From: Nocardia fluminea
GTDB taxonomy: Bacteria; Actinomycetota; Actinomycetes; Mycobacteriales; Mycobacteriaceae
Assembly: GCF_002846365.1 (NCBI RefSeq)
Contig: NZ_PJMW01000002.1
Coordinates: forward strand, 4,464,001 to 4,528,000
Direction: 5' to 3'
Length of the DNA: 64,000 bases
The notes beneath the pieces are model-generated. The model was not told the origin of the DNA. It worked only from the letters and a program-made list of their open reading frames with translations, and searched no databases. Position numbers and translations under genes: made by a program. This document shows, piece by piece, positions 25,826 through 35,600 of this stretch; positions within the stretch are counted from its first letter, which is position 1; each line of letters starts with the position of its first letter.

Positions 25826-26005
25826 CGAAAAACCTTTCGTCGATCCGTGGAAAACAATGCTGACACGGCGCCTACCTGGAAACTTCTCGATTCCTGATCG
25901 TTTCTCGTCGCCGGGGACCGATAGCCGATCGACCCCATTTCAATCCGGCAATTCGTTGAAAGTATCAATCCGCGCGGGCCGCCGAACCCCTGCGAGACTC
26001 GTCGT

Positions 26006-26938
26006 GTGATCAGCGCGATTGTGCGAATTCGGTCCATCACCTACGAATCAGAGGGCGTGCTGTCCTTTGTGCTCACCGACCCCGGCGGCGCGCCACTGCC
26101 GCCGTGGTCACCGGGTGCGCACGTGGATGTCGTCCTGCCCGGCGGCATCGTCCGCCAGTACTCACTGTGTGGCGATCCCGCGCATCGGGACAGTTATCGC
26201 ATCGCGGTGCTGCGCGAGGAACAGGGCCGCGGCGGGTCGGCGTGGATGCACGAGAACGTGCGGCCGGGCATGCTGTTGGAGATCCGGGAGCCACGCAACA
26301 ACTTCCCGCTCACACAGGCGGCGAGCTACCTCCTGATCGCCGGCGGTATCGGAATCACCCCGCTGTTGCCGATGATCCGCGAACTCGAAGAGCGCGGCGC
26401 CGACTGGCAACTGCACTACGGCGGCCGCACCGGCGCGCGAATGGCCTTCGCCGACGAGCTGTCCGGCTACGGCGCACGGGTTCGTCGCTACGCGCAGGAC
26501 GAAGTCGGGCTGATGCCACTGGCCGAGATTCTCGAGCCGGTGACCTCGGGCACGCTCGTGTACTGCTGTGGTCCCGAGCCGCTGCTGGCCGCGGTCGAGC
26601 AGCGCTGTGTCGCGGATGCCTTGCGGGTCGAGCGTTTTCATCCCAAGGAAATCGCGGCCACCGGACCCGACCGGCCGACCACCGTCGTGCTCAACCGTTC
26701 CGGCCGGACCATCGAGGTACCGGCCGGGTCGTCGATCCTGGACGCACTCGAACGGGCCGGCTCCGACGTGCTGTGGTCGTGCCGCGAAGGAACGTGCGCG
26801 ACCTGCGAGACCACCGTGCTCGAAGGCGAAGTGGAGCACCGTGATTCGGTGCTCACCCCGGCTGAACAAGAGTCGGGCAAAACCATGATGATCTGCGTTT
26901 CCCGAGCACGCACGGACCGTCTCGTGCTCGATGCCTGA
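26006..26938 (+). CDS. Phthalate-dioxygenase-reductase-type FMN/2Fe-2S oxidoreductase
   Basis: The 310-aa enzyme has the three-part layout of PDR/VanB reductases. The flavin domain contains RQYSLCGDP (50-58), the NAD(P)H domain contains GGIGITP (113-119), and the C-terminal plant-type ferredoxin domain has Cys259, Cys264 and Cys267 in CREGTCATC plus Cys297. It passes electrons from NAD(P)H through FMN to the iron-sulfur centre and on to an oxygenase. No Rieske oxygenase gene is nearby, so a P450 or the desaturase of this locus is a plausible recipient (inference). It starts at GTG 26006 and overlaps the next gene by 8 bases. Confidence 0.85.
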   Translation: MISAIVRIRSITYESEGVLSFVLTDPGGAPLPPWSPGAHVDVVLPGGIVRQYSLCGDPAHRDSYRIAVLREEQGRGGSAWMHENVRPGMLLEIREPRNNFPLTQAASYLLIAGGIGITPLLPMIRELEERGADWQLHYGGRTGARMAFADELSGYGARVRRYAQDEVGLMPLAEILEPVTSGTLVYCCGPEPLLAAVEQRCVADALRVERFHPKEIAATGPDRPTTVVLNRSGRTIEVPAGSSILDALERAGSDVLWSCREGTCATCETTVLEGEVEHRDSVLTPAEQESGKTMMICVSRARTDRLVLDA

Positions 26939-28154
26939 AAGGTCGAAGACTGTGCACGATGTCATTGTTGTCGGCGCGCGCTGCGCCGGTGCCACGGTGG
27001 CGATGCTGCTCGCGCGGCGCGGCTACCGGGTGCTCTGCGTCGACCAGGCGCTGTTTCCCAAGGACGCGGTGTCGACCCACATGCTGCGGCAGAGTGGCCT
27101 CGCGCGCCTGCGGGATTGGGGTCTGCTCGATCGGTTGAAAGCTACCGGTTGCACGCCGATCCATTCGATCACCATGTCGTACGCCGACGCCCACTTCTCC
27201 GGCTTCTCCGACCCGATCGACGGTATCGCGCAGACCTACGCGCCGCGGCGCATCGTGCTCGACGGACTGTTGCAGGACGCCGCCCGCGAGGCCGGGGTCG
27301 ATCTGCGCGAGGGCGTCACCGTGACGGAACTGGTGCGCGACGGTGAGGTAGTCACCGGCATCGTGGGCCGCGACCGCGACGGCGAACCGGTCACCGAATA
27401 CGCCCGCCTCGTCATCGGCGCCGACGGGTACGCCTCCACTGTCGCCCAGCTCACCGGGGCCGAGAAATACGACGTGATTCCGGGGGAGACCTTCACCGCC
27501 TATTCGTACTGGTCCGGCCTGAACATGCAGAGCCAGTTGCGGATCGGCGACAAGCAGGCGGTCGGCGGCTGGCCCACCAACGACGGCAAGACGCTGATCT
27601 GGTGCGTGCAATACCTCGACCGGTTCGCGCCGTTCCGCACCGATGTCGAACGCAACTTCTCGTTGGCGTTCAAGGAAACCGCACCCGACCTCGCCGAACT
27701 GCTCGACACCGGCGAACGCGTCGAACGGTTCTTCATCGCCCGCTACCCGGAGAACTTCTACCGCACCTCGCACGGCCCCGGTTGGGCGCTGGTCGGTGAC
27801 GCCGGATATCACAAGGACCCCTTCACCGGCCTCGGCATCAGTGACGCGTTCACTTACGCCGACCTGCTCGCCGAGCGGGTGCACGAGGGATTGTCGGCGG
27901 CGCGGCCACTCGACGAAGCGCTGGCCGACTATCAGGCGCAGCGTGATCGGTCGAGCAAGCCGATGTACCGGTTCACCTGCGAGTCCTCGCGACTGGTGTT
28001 GCCGGACAAGCACGTCGAGGTGATGCGGGCGCTGCCGCGCAGCCCGAAGCACACGCAGCAGTGGTTCCGCATGATGGCGGGCGGGCTCAGTGGCCGCGAG
28101 TTCTTCGCCGAGGACAACCTCGCGGCGTTGCTGAACCCACAGGGTGCGCGATGA
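26931..28154 (+). CDS. FAD-dependent oxidoreductase, geranylgeranyl-reductase/PHBH-like
   Basis: The 407-aa flavoprotein has an N-terminal dinucleotide fold VIVVGARCAGA and the second FAD motif GDAGYHKDPFTGLGISDAF (about 285-303). These mark the p-hydroxybenzoate-hydroxylase/geranylgeranyl-reductase superfamily. Members hydroxylate, halogenate or reduce isolated double bonds of lipids. It is clearly paralogous to the 400-aa enzyme at 43995-45197, sharing THxxxxxGLARLxxWGLLD and YAPRR. It may start at ATG 26931 or at GTG 26952, which has a better-spaced AAAGG. It overlaps both neighbours, forming an operon with the reductase and an acyl-CoA ligase. Confidence 0.8.
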   Translation: MPERSKTVHDVIVVGARCAGATVAMLLARRGYRVLCVDQALFPKDAVSTHMLRQSGLARLRDWGLLDRLKATGCTPIHSITMSYADAHFSGFSDPIDGIAQTYAPRRIVLDGLLQDAAREAGVDLREGVTVTELVRDGEVVTGIVGRDRDGEPVTEYARLVIGADGYASTVAQLTGAEKYDVIPGETFTAYSYWSGLNMQSQLRIGDKQAVGGWPTNDGKTLIWCVQYLDRFAPFRTDVERNFSLAFKETAPDLAELLDTGERVERFFIARYPENFYRTSHGPGWALVGDAGYHKDPFTGLGISDAFTYADLLAERVHEGLSAARPLDEALADYQAQRDRSSKPMYRFTCESSRLVLPDKHVEVMRALPRSPKHTQQWFRMMAGGLSGREFFAEDNLAALLNPQGAR

Positions 28155-29662
28155 CCGTGCAGCCGTTCGACACCGCCGGGATCTTTCGCGACGAGCACGG
28201 TGTGGCGCACTATGCCGACCTGCCCGATTCCCTGGTGGACATGCTGCGCCACACCGTGCGGACCTGGCCCGAACAGGAAGCCGTCGTCGAGATCGGTGGC
28301 GAGCGGCTCTCGTACCGGCAACTGTGGGACCGTGCGGCCAGGGTCTCGGGTGGGTTGCGGGACAAGGGAATCGAGCCGGGCGACCGCGTCGCCATCCTGC
28401 TGAACGCGGGCACCGAGTGGGTGGTGGGCTTTCTCGGAATCGTGCTCGCGGGTGCGGTGGCCGTGCCGGTCAACACCCGGTTCGCCGACCCCGAGATCGA
28501 CTATGTGCTGGCCGATTCCGCTGTCGCGTTCAGCCTGCGGCCGAACGAAGCACTGCCGCAGGGTGAGCCCTACGTCCACGAGGGCTCGGCCCCCACGGAT
28601 CTGGCCGCGATCTTCTACACCAGTGGTACGACCGGACGGCCGAAGGGCGCGATGACCACACATCGCAACCTGCTCTCGACCGTCGAGAACGTGCGCAGGC
28701 TCGCCCACATCGACCCCGACGAGGGCCCGACCTTGCGCAACCTGGTCTCGGTGCCGTTGTTCCACGTCACCGCCTGCAACAGCCAGCTGATTCCCCAGCT
28801 GGCCATCGGCGGCAGCACGATCATCCTGCCGCAGTTCAAGATTCAGGATTTCCTGCGGGCCATCGTCGACGAGCGGGTCACCTCGCTCACCAACACGCCC
28901 GCCATCTACTACCTCGCGTTCCGGCAACCCGACTTCGCCGACTTCGATCTGAGCGCGGTGAACCGGGTCGCCTACGGTGGCGCGCCGGTCGCGCCCGCGC
29001 TGGTCGCCGAGATCGAGCGGCACTTCCCGAACGCACGGCTGGCCAACGGGTTCGGTCTCACCGAGACCTCGTCCATCGCGACCTACCTGCCCCACGAATG
29101 GGCCACCGAACACGCGGAATCGGTGGGGTTCGCCGCGCCGATCATCGACCTGGCCATCGACGCGCCCGACCCGGTCAGCGGCGTCGGCGAACTGCTCGTC
29201 CGCGGTGCCACCGTCGTCGCCGGGTACTGGAACAACCCCGCCGCCACCGCCGCGACCTTCGTCGACGGCTGGTTGCGCACCGGCGACCTCGCCCGCATCG
29301 ACGAGCGAGGACTGGTGTCGATCGCCGATCGGGCCAAGGACATGATCAACCGCGGTGGCGAGAACGTGTACTGCGTCGAAGTGGAGAACGCGCTCGCCGG
29401 CGCCCCCGGCATCGGTGAATCCGCGGTGGTCGGCGTGCCCGACGACATGATGGGCGAGAAGGTCGGCGCGGTGGTGGTGCCGGTCGCGGGCACCGAGTTC
29501 GACGAGGCCGCCGTGCTCGGCTACCTGCGCGAGCGGCTCGCCGATTTCAAAGTCCCCCAGTACTTCTCGGTGCGCGCGGCGCCGTTGCCGCGCAATCCCG
29601 GCGGGAAGGTCGTCAAGACCGCGTTGCGGTCCGAACCGTTCACGCCCGCCGGACGAGGGTGA
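28151..29662 (+). CDS. Acyl-CoA synthetase (AMP-dependent ligase)
   Basis: The 503-aa enzyme of the ANL superfamily has the AMP-binding P-loop YTSGTTGRPKG (156-166), NGFGLTETSS, the hinge-region RAKDMINRGGENVY and a C-terminal lysine in NPGGKVVK (Lys486) that catalyses adenylation. It activates a carboxylic acid to acyl-AMP and then acyl-CoA; acid chain length cannot be told. Its ATG overlaps the stop of the flavoprotein gene (ATGA), and its 3' end overlaps the convergent SurE gene by 23 bases. Confidence 0.85.
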   Translation: MTVQPFDTAGIFRDEHGVAHYADLPDSLVDMLRHTVRTWPEQEAVVEIGGERLSYRQLWDRAARVSGGLRDKGIEPGDRVAILLNAGTEWVVGFLGIVLAGAVAVPVNTRFADPEIDYVLADSAVAFSLRPNEALPQGEPYVHEGSAPTDLAAIFYTSGTTGRPKGAMTTHRNLLSTVENVRRLAHIDPDEGPTLRNLVSVPLFHVTACNSQLIPQLAIGGSTIILPQFKIQDFLRAIVDERVTSLTNTPAIYYLAFRQPDFADFDLSAVNRVAYGGAPVAPALVAEIERHFPNARLANGFGLTETSSIATYLPHEWATEHAESVGFAAPIIDLAIDAPDPVSGVGELLVRGATVVAGYWNNPAATAATFVDGWLRTGDLARIDERGLVSIADRAKDMINRGGENVYCVEVENALAGAPGIGESAVVGVPDDMMGEKVGAVVVPVAGTEFDEAAVLGYLRERLADFKVPQYFSVRAAPLPRNPGGKVVKTALRSEPFTPAGRG

Positions 29663-30350
29663 TGCTGGTCCGCCGCTGTTCGGCGAAGGCGTGGATGTCG
29701 TCGTCGGGCGACAGATCCTCGGCGCGGTAACCGATCGTGCTGAGGATGGCGCCCTGGGCGAGGTCGAAGACGTCGGTGTAATACAGCGCGCGGCTGACCG
29801 TGGTGTAGGCCGGATCGGTGCCGCGGTCGGTACCGGACAGATTGACGTTGGCGGTGAACCAGCCCGCCCGCGCTGCCAGCAGCGCGGTGAGGGTCGCGGC
29901 GGTCGCCTCGGGCACCCAGCCCCAGTCCCAGGTGTGCGGCTCGTTCCACTGTCCGCCGAACTCGCGCGAGAGCGCGATGCCGGGCACACCGCGCGCGCCC
30001 GCCTCCTGGACCGCACCGTAGGTGCCGCTGACATTCAGGGTGGCGCCGATGTTCTCGCCCGCGTTCACCCCGCTCAGGCACAGATCCACCGGCGCGAGGA
30101 CCCCGGAGGTCAGCGCGAACACCACGCACGCCGCCGGAGTGGACCCCACGTGAATCGTGGGAATCCCGGCGGTCGGGGCGGCCCACTCCCAACCCACCGC
30201 GACGCCGCTGCGCCGCGACTGTCCCGCGCCCGACATCGGCCCGCTCGGTGCCACCACCGTCGCGTCGATGCCGAGCGCGCGCACGGCCCGCGCCAGTGCC
30301 AGGAGGCCCGGCGCGCGGTAGCCGTCATCGTTGGTGATCAGCAGGTGCAT
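29640..30350 (-). CDS. SurE-like 5'/3'-nucleotidase (survival protein family)
   Basis: The 236-aa product begins MHLLITNDDGYRAPGL, the SurE metal-site motif (two adjacent Asp). It carries the other family elements: APSGPMSGAGQSRR, GSTPAACVVFAL and LCLSGVNAGENIG. SurE enzymes are metal-dependent phosphatases of nucleoside monophosphates and related phosphate esters. The gene overlaps the upstream ABC ATPase by 26 bases, so it is translationally coupled to an importer operon. Dephosphorylation of an imported phospho-compound is a reasonable inference. Confidence 0.8.
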   Translation of the reverse strand: MHLLITNDDGYRAPGLLALARAVRALGIDATVVAPSGPMSGAGQSRRSGVAVGWEWAAPTAGIPTIHVGSTPAACVVFALTSGVLAPVDLCLSGVNAGENIGATLNVSGTYGAVQEAGARGVPGIALSREFGGQWNEPHTWDWGWVPEATAATLTALLAARAGWFTANVNLSGTDRGTDPAYTTVSRALYYTDVFDLAQGAILSTIGYRAEDLSPDDDIHAFAEQRRTSITLVRRA

Positions 30351-31506
30351 CGAAAGCCGTGATCCGGGAGCCGGTTTCGGGGTCGAACAGGTGCAGCCGG
30401 TCCGCCGGGACGAACACCTGGATCCGCGCGCCGATGGCCGGCGCCGGATCGTTGGCGGGCAGCGTCACGGCCCATCGGCCCGATTCGCCGGTGCACTGCG
30501 CGATCTTGGAGTCGCCGGTGAACTCGACCAGCTCCACCACGCCGTGGACGAGCAAGCCGGGGCCGTCGTGGTCGCGCAGCGTTCCGTCGCCGGGTCGCCA
30601 GCCCAGTTTCAAGTCGGCGGGAACACCGGGGACAGCTCGGGGCAGAAGCACTTCCAGTCCCCGCCCGGTCATCTCGTCCCCGGCCGGGTTCATGGTCACC
30701 GTCGCCAGGTTCATCGGCGGGCTACCCAGGAAGGTCGCGACGAACAGGTCGACCGGCCGCCGGTACACCTGCGCCGGACTGCCGACCTGCAACACCCGCG
30801 AATCGTTCATCACCACCAGGTGGGTGGCCATCGACAACGCCTCGAGCTGGTCATGGGTGACGAGCACGACGGTGTTGCCGAGCTCGCGATGCAGTCGCAC
30901 CAGTTCCACCCGCGCCTGCTGACGCAACTGCGCGTCCAGCGCGGACAGCGGCTCGTCGAGCAGCAGCACCTTCGGCTGCCGAACGATCGCCCTGGCCAGC
31001 CCGACCCGCTGACGCTGACCGCCCGAGAGCTGCGCGGGCTTGCGGTGGCGCAATTCGCTCAGCCCGAGGCTGTCGCACGCACCGGCCACCCGTCGTTCGA
31101 TCTCGGTGCGGTCCAGCCCGGACTTGCGGTTGTGCTTGCCCTCGAGCCGCAAGCCGAAGGAGATATTGCGCTCGACGGTCATGTGCGGGTACAGCGCGAA
31201 GTCCTGGAACACCATCGCGACTCCGCGTCGTCCCGGCGCCACCTCGGTGACATCGGCCCCGTCGATGAGCACTCGACCCGCGGTGGGGGTGATCAGGCCG
31301 GACACCACACCGAGCGCGGTCGATTTGCCGCAGCCGGAGGGACCGACCAGCACGGTCAGCGATTGCCCCGGCACGTGCAGCAGGTCCACGTCGAGAGCCG
31401 GGCGGTCCTCGCCGTATTGCTTGGTGATGCCGTCGAGCACCACGCCGGCCGAGAGATCGAGCTCGGTGGTCAGCACCGGGGGCTCGCTCACACTGAGACT
31501 GGTCAT
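30325..31506 (-). CDS. ABC transporter ATP-binding protein (UgpC/MalK type)
   Basis: The 393-aa ATPase has Walker A GPSGCGKST (55-63), signature LSGGQRQ (160-166), Walker B LLLDEP (181-186) and the H-loop VLVTHDQ. A C-terminal regulatory/TOBE extension of about 150 residues is typical of carbohydrate and glycerol-3-phosphate importers. The start ATG 31506 lies five bases after the stop of the permease gene. It energises the importer encoded by the next genes. Confidence 0.9.
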   Translation of the reverse strand: MTSLSVSEPPVLTTELDLSAGVVLDGITKQYGEDRPALDVDLLHVPGQSLTVLVGPSGCGKSTALGVVSGLITPTAGRVLIDGADVTEVAPGRRGVAMVFQDFALYPHMTVERNISFGLRLEGKHNRKSGLDRTEIERRVAGACDSLGLSELRHRKPAQLSGGQRQRVGLARAIVRQPKVLLLDEPLSALDAQLRQQARVELVRLHRELGNTVVLVTHDQLEALSMATHLVVMNDSRVLQVGSPAQVYRRPVDLFVATFLGSPPMNLATVTMNPAGDEMTGRGLEVLLPRAVPGVPADLKLGWRPGDGTLRDHDGPGLLVHGVVELVEFTGDSKIAQCTGESGRWAVTLPANDPAPAIGARIQVFVPADRLHLFDPETGSRITAFDAPADHQR

Positions 31507-31511
31507 GTCGA

Positions 31512-32327
31512 TCACCGAACCCCTGAATGAAGGAAGGCGTCCGCGATCCGTCGCGACGCCAGGACATAGATCACGACGACCGGCAGCGAAGCCAGCATCG
31601 CCGCGGCGAGCATGGGCCCGTACTGCGCGCTCTCGGGACCGACGAACAGGGCCAGACCCGGCTGGATGGTGGTGTCCTCCGGGTCGGGCATCACCAGCAG
31701 CGGCCACAGGAACTCGTTCCACGTACTGATGAACAGCAGGATCGCCACCGCGCCCAGTGCCGGGCGCAGCACGCCGAGCACCACGTGCCGCAGGATCTCC
31801 CACGAGGTGGCGCCTTCGAGCACCGCCGCGCCGATCAGCGACTGCGGCACCGAGCGGATGTGGTCGCGCAGCAGCAGCACCGCCAGCGCGCTGACCCCCA
31901 GCTGCGGAATGATCACCCCGATCGTGTGGCCCTGCCACCCCAGCTTCGCGGTCATCAGGAACTGCGGGATGATCAGCGCCTGCGGCGGGATCAGCAGCGA
32001 GATGCCCACGGCCGCCAGGACGAAACCGCGGCCACGCGCTGTGTCGAAGCGCACCAGCGCGTACGCGGCGGGCAGGGCGACGAGCATCGTCGCGACCGTG
32101 ACGCCCGCGGCCATCACGAACGTGTTCCACAGCAGCCTGCCGATCGGGAACTTGCCCACGGCCAGGTCGTAGTTCTCCATGCTCGCCGGAAACGGCAGGG
32201 GATTCAGGTCGAAGATGGTCGATACCGGTTTGAACGAAGTGGCCAAAGCCAGCGCCACCGGGAACAACATCAGCACAATGGCTGTGATCAGTAGCAGGTG
32301 TCTGCCGATCGCGTCACCGCGTCGCAC
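31512..32327 (-). CDS. ABC transporter permease (MalG/UgpE type)
   Basis: The 271-aa inner-membrane protein has six predicted helices and the cytoplasmic EAA loop AAVLEGATSWEILRHVVLGV that docks to the ATPase. It is the second permease of a CUT1-type importer. It overlaps the upstream permease by 14 bases. Confidence 0.9.
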   Translation of the reverse strand: MRRGDAIGRHLLLITAIVLMLFPVALALATSFKPVSTIFDLNPLPFPASMENYDLAVGKFPIGRLLWNTFVMAAGVTVATMLVALPAAYALVRFDTARGRGFVLAAVGISLLIPPQALIIPQFLMTAKLGWQGHTIGVIIPQLGVSALAVLLLRDHIRSVPQSLIGAAVLEGATSWEILRHVVLGVLRPALGAVAILLFISTWNEFLWPLLVMPDPEDTTIQPGLALFVGPESAQYGPMLAAAMLASLPVVVIYVLASRRIADAFLHSGVR

Positions 32328-33240
32328 GGAATCTCCTCGAGAGCAAAGTGTGAACGGTCAGCAGCAGCCCGAAGGCGAGCGCGATGACGATGGCCGCCGC
32401 CGAGGCGGTGCCCGCGTCGAAAAAGGTGAAACCGTAGGTGTAGAGCCGGTAGTAGACGTTGTCGGTGGCGTTGCTCGGCCCACCTCGGGTGAGCACGCCG
32501 ATATTGGTGAACAGCCACGGCCACACCACCACCATCGACAGCAGTCCCAGCAGCACGATCGGGCGTCGCAGCTGGGGCAGGATGATCGCGCGGGTGATCT
32601 CACCCTCGGTGGCGTCGTCCAGGCGTGCCGCGTCGACGGTCCGGCGATCCAGGCTCGCCAGGGCCGCACCGAAGAGCAAGGTGTTGAGCGCCACCACCTT
32701 CGGGGCCGTCACCACCACGACCGTGGGCAGCGCGGTGGCCGGGTCACCGAGCCAGTTGATCGGTTCCACCCCGGCGAACCCCAGTACCTGATTGAGGGTT
32801 CCGTACAGCGGGTCCAGGATGAACTGCCACGACAGCGCGTTGGCCACCGGCGCGAGCACCACCGGCAGGAACAGCAGCATCCGGTAGAACTCGCTGACCC
32901 GGCCCGGCCGCTTCCACAGTGCGATGGCCAGCGCGCACGGGACGACCGTCGCGAACGGCAGCACGAACAGCGCGTACTTCAGCGTGTTCCAGGCCGCGTT
33001 GCCGAATTCCGGTTCGGTGAGGAGGGTTTCGTAGTTCTTCAGGCCGTTGAACTCGATGTCGGGCGACACCAGGTTCCAGTCCAGGAAACTGAGCACCGCG
33101 GTGAACACCAGCGGACCGTAGACCCACACGGTGATCGAGAGCATGGTCGGCGAGAAGTACAGCCAGGCGAGCCCGGTCGCTGCGGGGCGCTCGACCACGC
33201 GCGCCTTCGGCGTCACCTCGGGGGTCTTGGTGAGCGTCAT
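32314..33240 (-). CDS. ABC transporter permease (MalF/UgpA type)
   Basis: The 308-aa protein has six helices and the EAA loop DAARLDDATEGEITRAIILP. It is the first permease of the importer. Its ATG overlaps the stop of the TIM-barrel gene (33237-33240), so transport and the TIM-barrel enzyme are tightly co-expressed. Confidence 0.9.
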   Translation of the reverse strand: MTLTKTPEVTPKARVVERPAATGLAWLYFSPTMLSITVWVYGPLVFTAVLSFLDWNLVSPDIEFNGLKNYETLLTEPEFGNAAWNTLKYALFVLPFATVVPCALAIALWKRPGRVSEFYRMLLFLPVVLAPVANALSWQFILDPLYGTLNQVLGFAGVEPINWLGDPATALPTVVVVTAPKVVALNTLLFGAALASLDRRTVDAARLDDATEGEITRAIILPQLRRPIVLLGLLSMVVVWPWLFTNIGVLTRGGPSNATDNVYYRLYTYGFTFFDAGTASAAAIVIALAFGLLLTVHTLLSRRFRATR

Positions 33241-34223
33241 GAACGAGCTCGCACGTCGAGCATCCGCAGGGTGGTGTCGAGGGCCTCCGCGTAATGGCGG
33301 GCATGGCGCATCTCGATGATGATCGCCGGATCGCGGGGGAACGAGTTCGCCAGGACTTCCGCCAGCGGGATCGTGCCCCAGCCGGGTGGCAGGTGCAGGT
33401 CGCCCTCACCGAGGAGTTCGAGTTCGTACGGGCTGGCATCGGGCTGGCGAGCCATCCGACCGAAATTGTCGTGCAGGTGAATGTGGCCGACGACCGGGGC
33501 GACTTCGCGAATCGCGGCCAGGTAGTCGTAATCGAGGTATCCGGCCGACAAGTACGCGTGGCCGACATCCAGGCACATCGTCACCGCGGGGTGATCGATC
33601 TGCTGCACCTGCTCGGCGACCATGTCCAGGCGCATCCCGTAGGAACGGCGGGTGAGTACCGCGGGACCCGGCGCCCGGTTCTCGATCGCGATCGTGACCC
33701 CACGCGCGCCGGATTCGTCGGCGAGGTCGCGCAGCATCGTGCGCTCGGTCGCCATGCCCGCGGTCAATGCCGCACCATCGCTGTACAGGCTCGGCAGCAC
33801 CCCGGCGTGGTAGACCAGCACCTCGGCGCCGATCGCCGCGGCCACCTCCAGATCCGCCAGCAGACCGAGTTGCTGCGCGGACGCGGTACCGGTGTCGAGC
33901 AGATTGCCGGTCCGTCCGGAGGAATGCCATGAACTGTGCAGGGTCAGCCGCAGCCGGCAATCGGCCAGCGCGTCGCGTAGCGCCGCCAGCCGGGAGCGTT
34001 GCACCCGTCCGCCGATCACCACCCCGAGGCCGCAGCCACCGAGCTCGGCATAGCCGAATCCGGCGGTCGCGGCCTCATCGAGGAATTCGCGCATCTCCTC
34101 GAAATCGGAGCGCAGGAGCTGCTTTCCCGACCACGGATTGACCGTCAGGCCGATCTTGTTCGGGATCGCGCCGCCGTCGGTCGAACCGTTCGGCGGCGTG
34201 TGTGCGAATACCTGGTGTGACAA
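33237..34223 (-). CDS. Sugar-phosphate isomerase/epimerase-like TIM barrel
   Basis: The 328-aa product resembles the xylose-isomerase-like AP endonuclease 2 barrel. Likely metal ligands are in VTIAIENRAPG (Glu), MCLDVGHAYLS (Asp, His), VVGHIHLHDNFG (His, Asp) and IIIEMRH (Glu). Family members isomerise or epimerise sugars or act on inositols; some cleave DNA. Being inside an importer operon, it most likely acts on the imported substrate. Translation starts at TTG 34223; an internal start near residue 20 is possible. Confidence 0.75.
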   Translation of the reverse strand: MSHQVFAHTPPNGSTDGGAIPNKIGLTVNPWSGKQLLRSDFEEMREFLDEAATAGFGYAELGGCGLGVVIGGRVQRSRLAALRDALADCRLRLTLHSSWHSSGRTGNLLDTGTASAQQLGLLADLEVAAAIGAEVLVYHAGVLPSLYSDGAALTAGMATERTMLRDLADESGARGVTIAIENRAPGPAVLTRRSYGMRLDMVAEQVQQIDHPAVTMCLDVGHAYLSAGYLDYDYLAAIREVAPVVGHIHLHDNFGRMARQPDASPYELELLGEGDLHLPPGWGTIPLAEVLANSFPRDPAIIIEMRHARHYAEALDTTLRMLDVRARS

Positions 34224-34270
34224 CGGTGTCTCTCTTCGAGGGGGTGGTGGTCAGCGGAGGGTGCCTGAAC

Positions 34271-35563
34271 TCAGTTGAGTCCGCGGATCTTCGTGGCGGC
34301 GGCGCGCAGAGTTGCCGCCGGGTCGGCGCCGCGCAGGACGATCGGTTCGATGGCCTCGTCCTGGAGGATGACGACGCCCTGGTTGGACTGCTTGCCGGGG
34401 AAGGCGGTGTAGGGAGCCAGATCGGCCATCTGCTTCACGGCCGAGCCGAGCCTCGGGTCGGCCGAGGCTTCCGCCGCGGTCCGCAATGGCAGATAGCCCA
34501 TCTGCGAGGCGATGAGCTTGAAGCTCTCGTCATTGGTCATGAACTGCACGAACTTCCACGCCGCCTTCGCCTTGGCGGCGTCCTTGGCCACGATCGTCAG
34601 GCCGGAGCCGGAGAAGGTGGGGCGAGCGGGCAGATTGTCGAAGGCGGGCAGTGGCGCCACCTGCAGGGCGAACTTGCCCTTGGCCGCCGCGTCGAGGGTC
34701 AGCAGACCGCCGCCGGTGGTCACCAGCATGCCGAGCTTGCCCGAGTTGAAAGCGCTTTGCGCGGAAGCGAAGTCGACCGCGGGCTGCACGCCGGACTTGG
34801 TCAGGTCCTGGATCGTCGACAGCGCCGTGATCACCGGGGCCGAGTCGACGGTGACCTCGCCGCTGCTCGACACCAGCGCGCCACCGGCGCTGTTGACCAG
34901 AGACTGGGTCAGGTAGTCGGACTTGCCCGGGTCGGCCGCCGAGACGTATACGCCCTGCGCCTCGGTCTTGTCCTTGATCGCCTGCGCGGCCTGCTTGAGC
35001 TGAGCCATCGTCTTGGGCGGCTGGGCCGGATCGAGCCCGGCGGCGGTGAACAGGTCGGCGTTGTAGAAGACCACCGGAGTGGCCATCATGAACGGCATCG
35101 CGACCGGCTTCTTCGCCCCGGCGACCGGGGTCGCCTTCAGTACCGACGGCACGAAGCCGGCCATGTGCTTGTTCCACTCGTCGGTCCCGGCGACCTCTTC
35201 GAGTGACCGCAGCGGCAACGTCTGCGAGGCCTGCGCGACCTTGCTCCAGCCGATCTGCGCGACATCGGGCGGATTGCCCGCGACCACTTCGCTCTGGAGT
35301 TTGGTGAGCGCGTCGGCCGTCGGGACCGATTGCGGCTTGACCGTGATCTTCGGGTTGGCGGTCTGGAAGTCGTTGATCAACTTCTCGATGCCCTTGCCCA
35401 GCGGGTTGGCCTGTCCGTAGGTGTAGGACAGGAAGGTGATGGTCACCGGGTCGTCGGCCGCGGCCGGGGCCGAGGTGTTCTGGCCGCAGGCTGCGAGCAG
35501 CGTGGTGACCGCGACGAGCACGATCCCCCATCCGGCCTTACGGCCGTGGTGGTGCGAGTTCAT
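34271..35563 (-). CDS. Extracellular solute-binding lipoprotein of ABC importer
   Basis: The 430-aa protein has a lipoprotein signal peptide with lipobox LAAC (lipid-modified Cys26). A bacterial solute-binding-protein-1 fold of the UgpB/MalE class follows: VTITFLSYTYGQANPLGKGI, then DVAQIGWSKVAQ. It captures the substrate outside the membrane for the two permeases. The gene order (binding protein, TIM barrel, permeases, ATPase, SurE) points to import of a sugar or polyol derivative, perhaps a phosphate ester. The exact ligand is unknown. Confidence 0.9.
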   Translation of the reverse strand: MNSHHHGRKAGWGIVLVAVTTLLAACGQNTSAPAAADDPVTITFLSYTYGQANPLGKGIEKLINDFQTANPKITVKPQSVPTADALTKLQSEVVAGNPPDVAQIGWSKVAQASQTLPLRSLEEVAGTDEWNKHMAGFVPSVLKATPVAGAKKPVAMPFMMATPVVFYNADLFTAAGLDPAQPPKTMAQLKQAAQAIKDKTEAQGVYVSAADPGKSDYLTQSLVNSAGGALVSSSGEVTVDSAPVITALSTIQDLTKSGVQPAVDFASAQSAFNSGKLGMLVTTGGGLLTLDAAAKGKFALQVAPLPAFDNLPARPTFSGSGLTIVAKDAAKAKAAWKFVQFMTNDESFKLIASQMGYLPLRTAAEASADPRLGSAVKQMADLAPYTAFPGKQSNQGVVILQDEAIEPIVLRGADPAATLRAAATKIRGLN

Positions 35564-35600
35564 AACAGGCTTTCTGTGGAGGGGGTAGTCGAATCGGACG

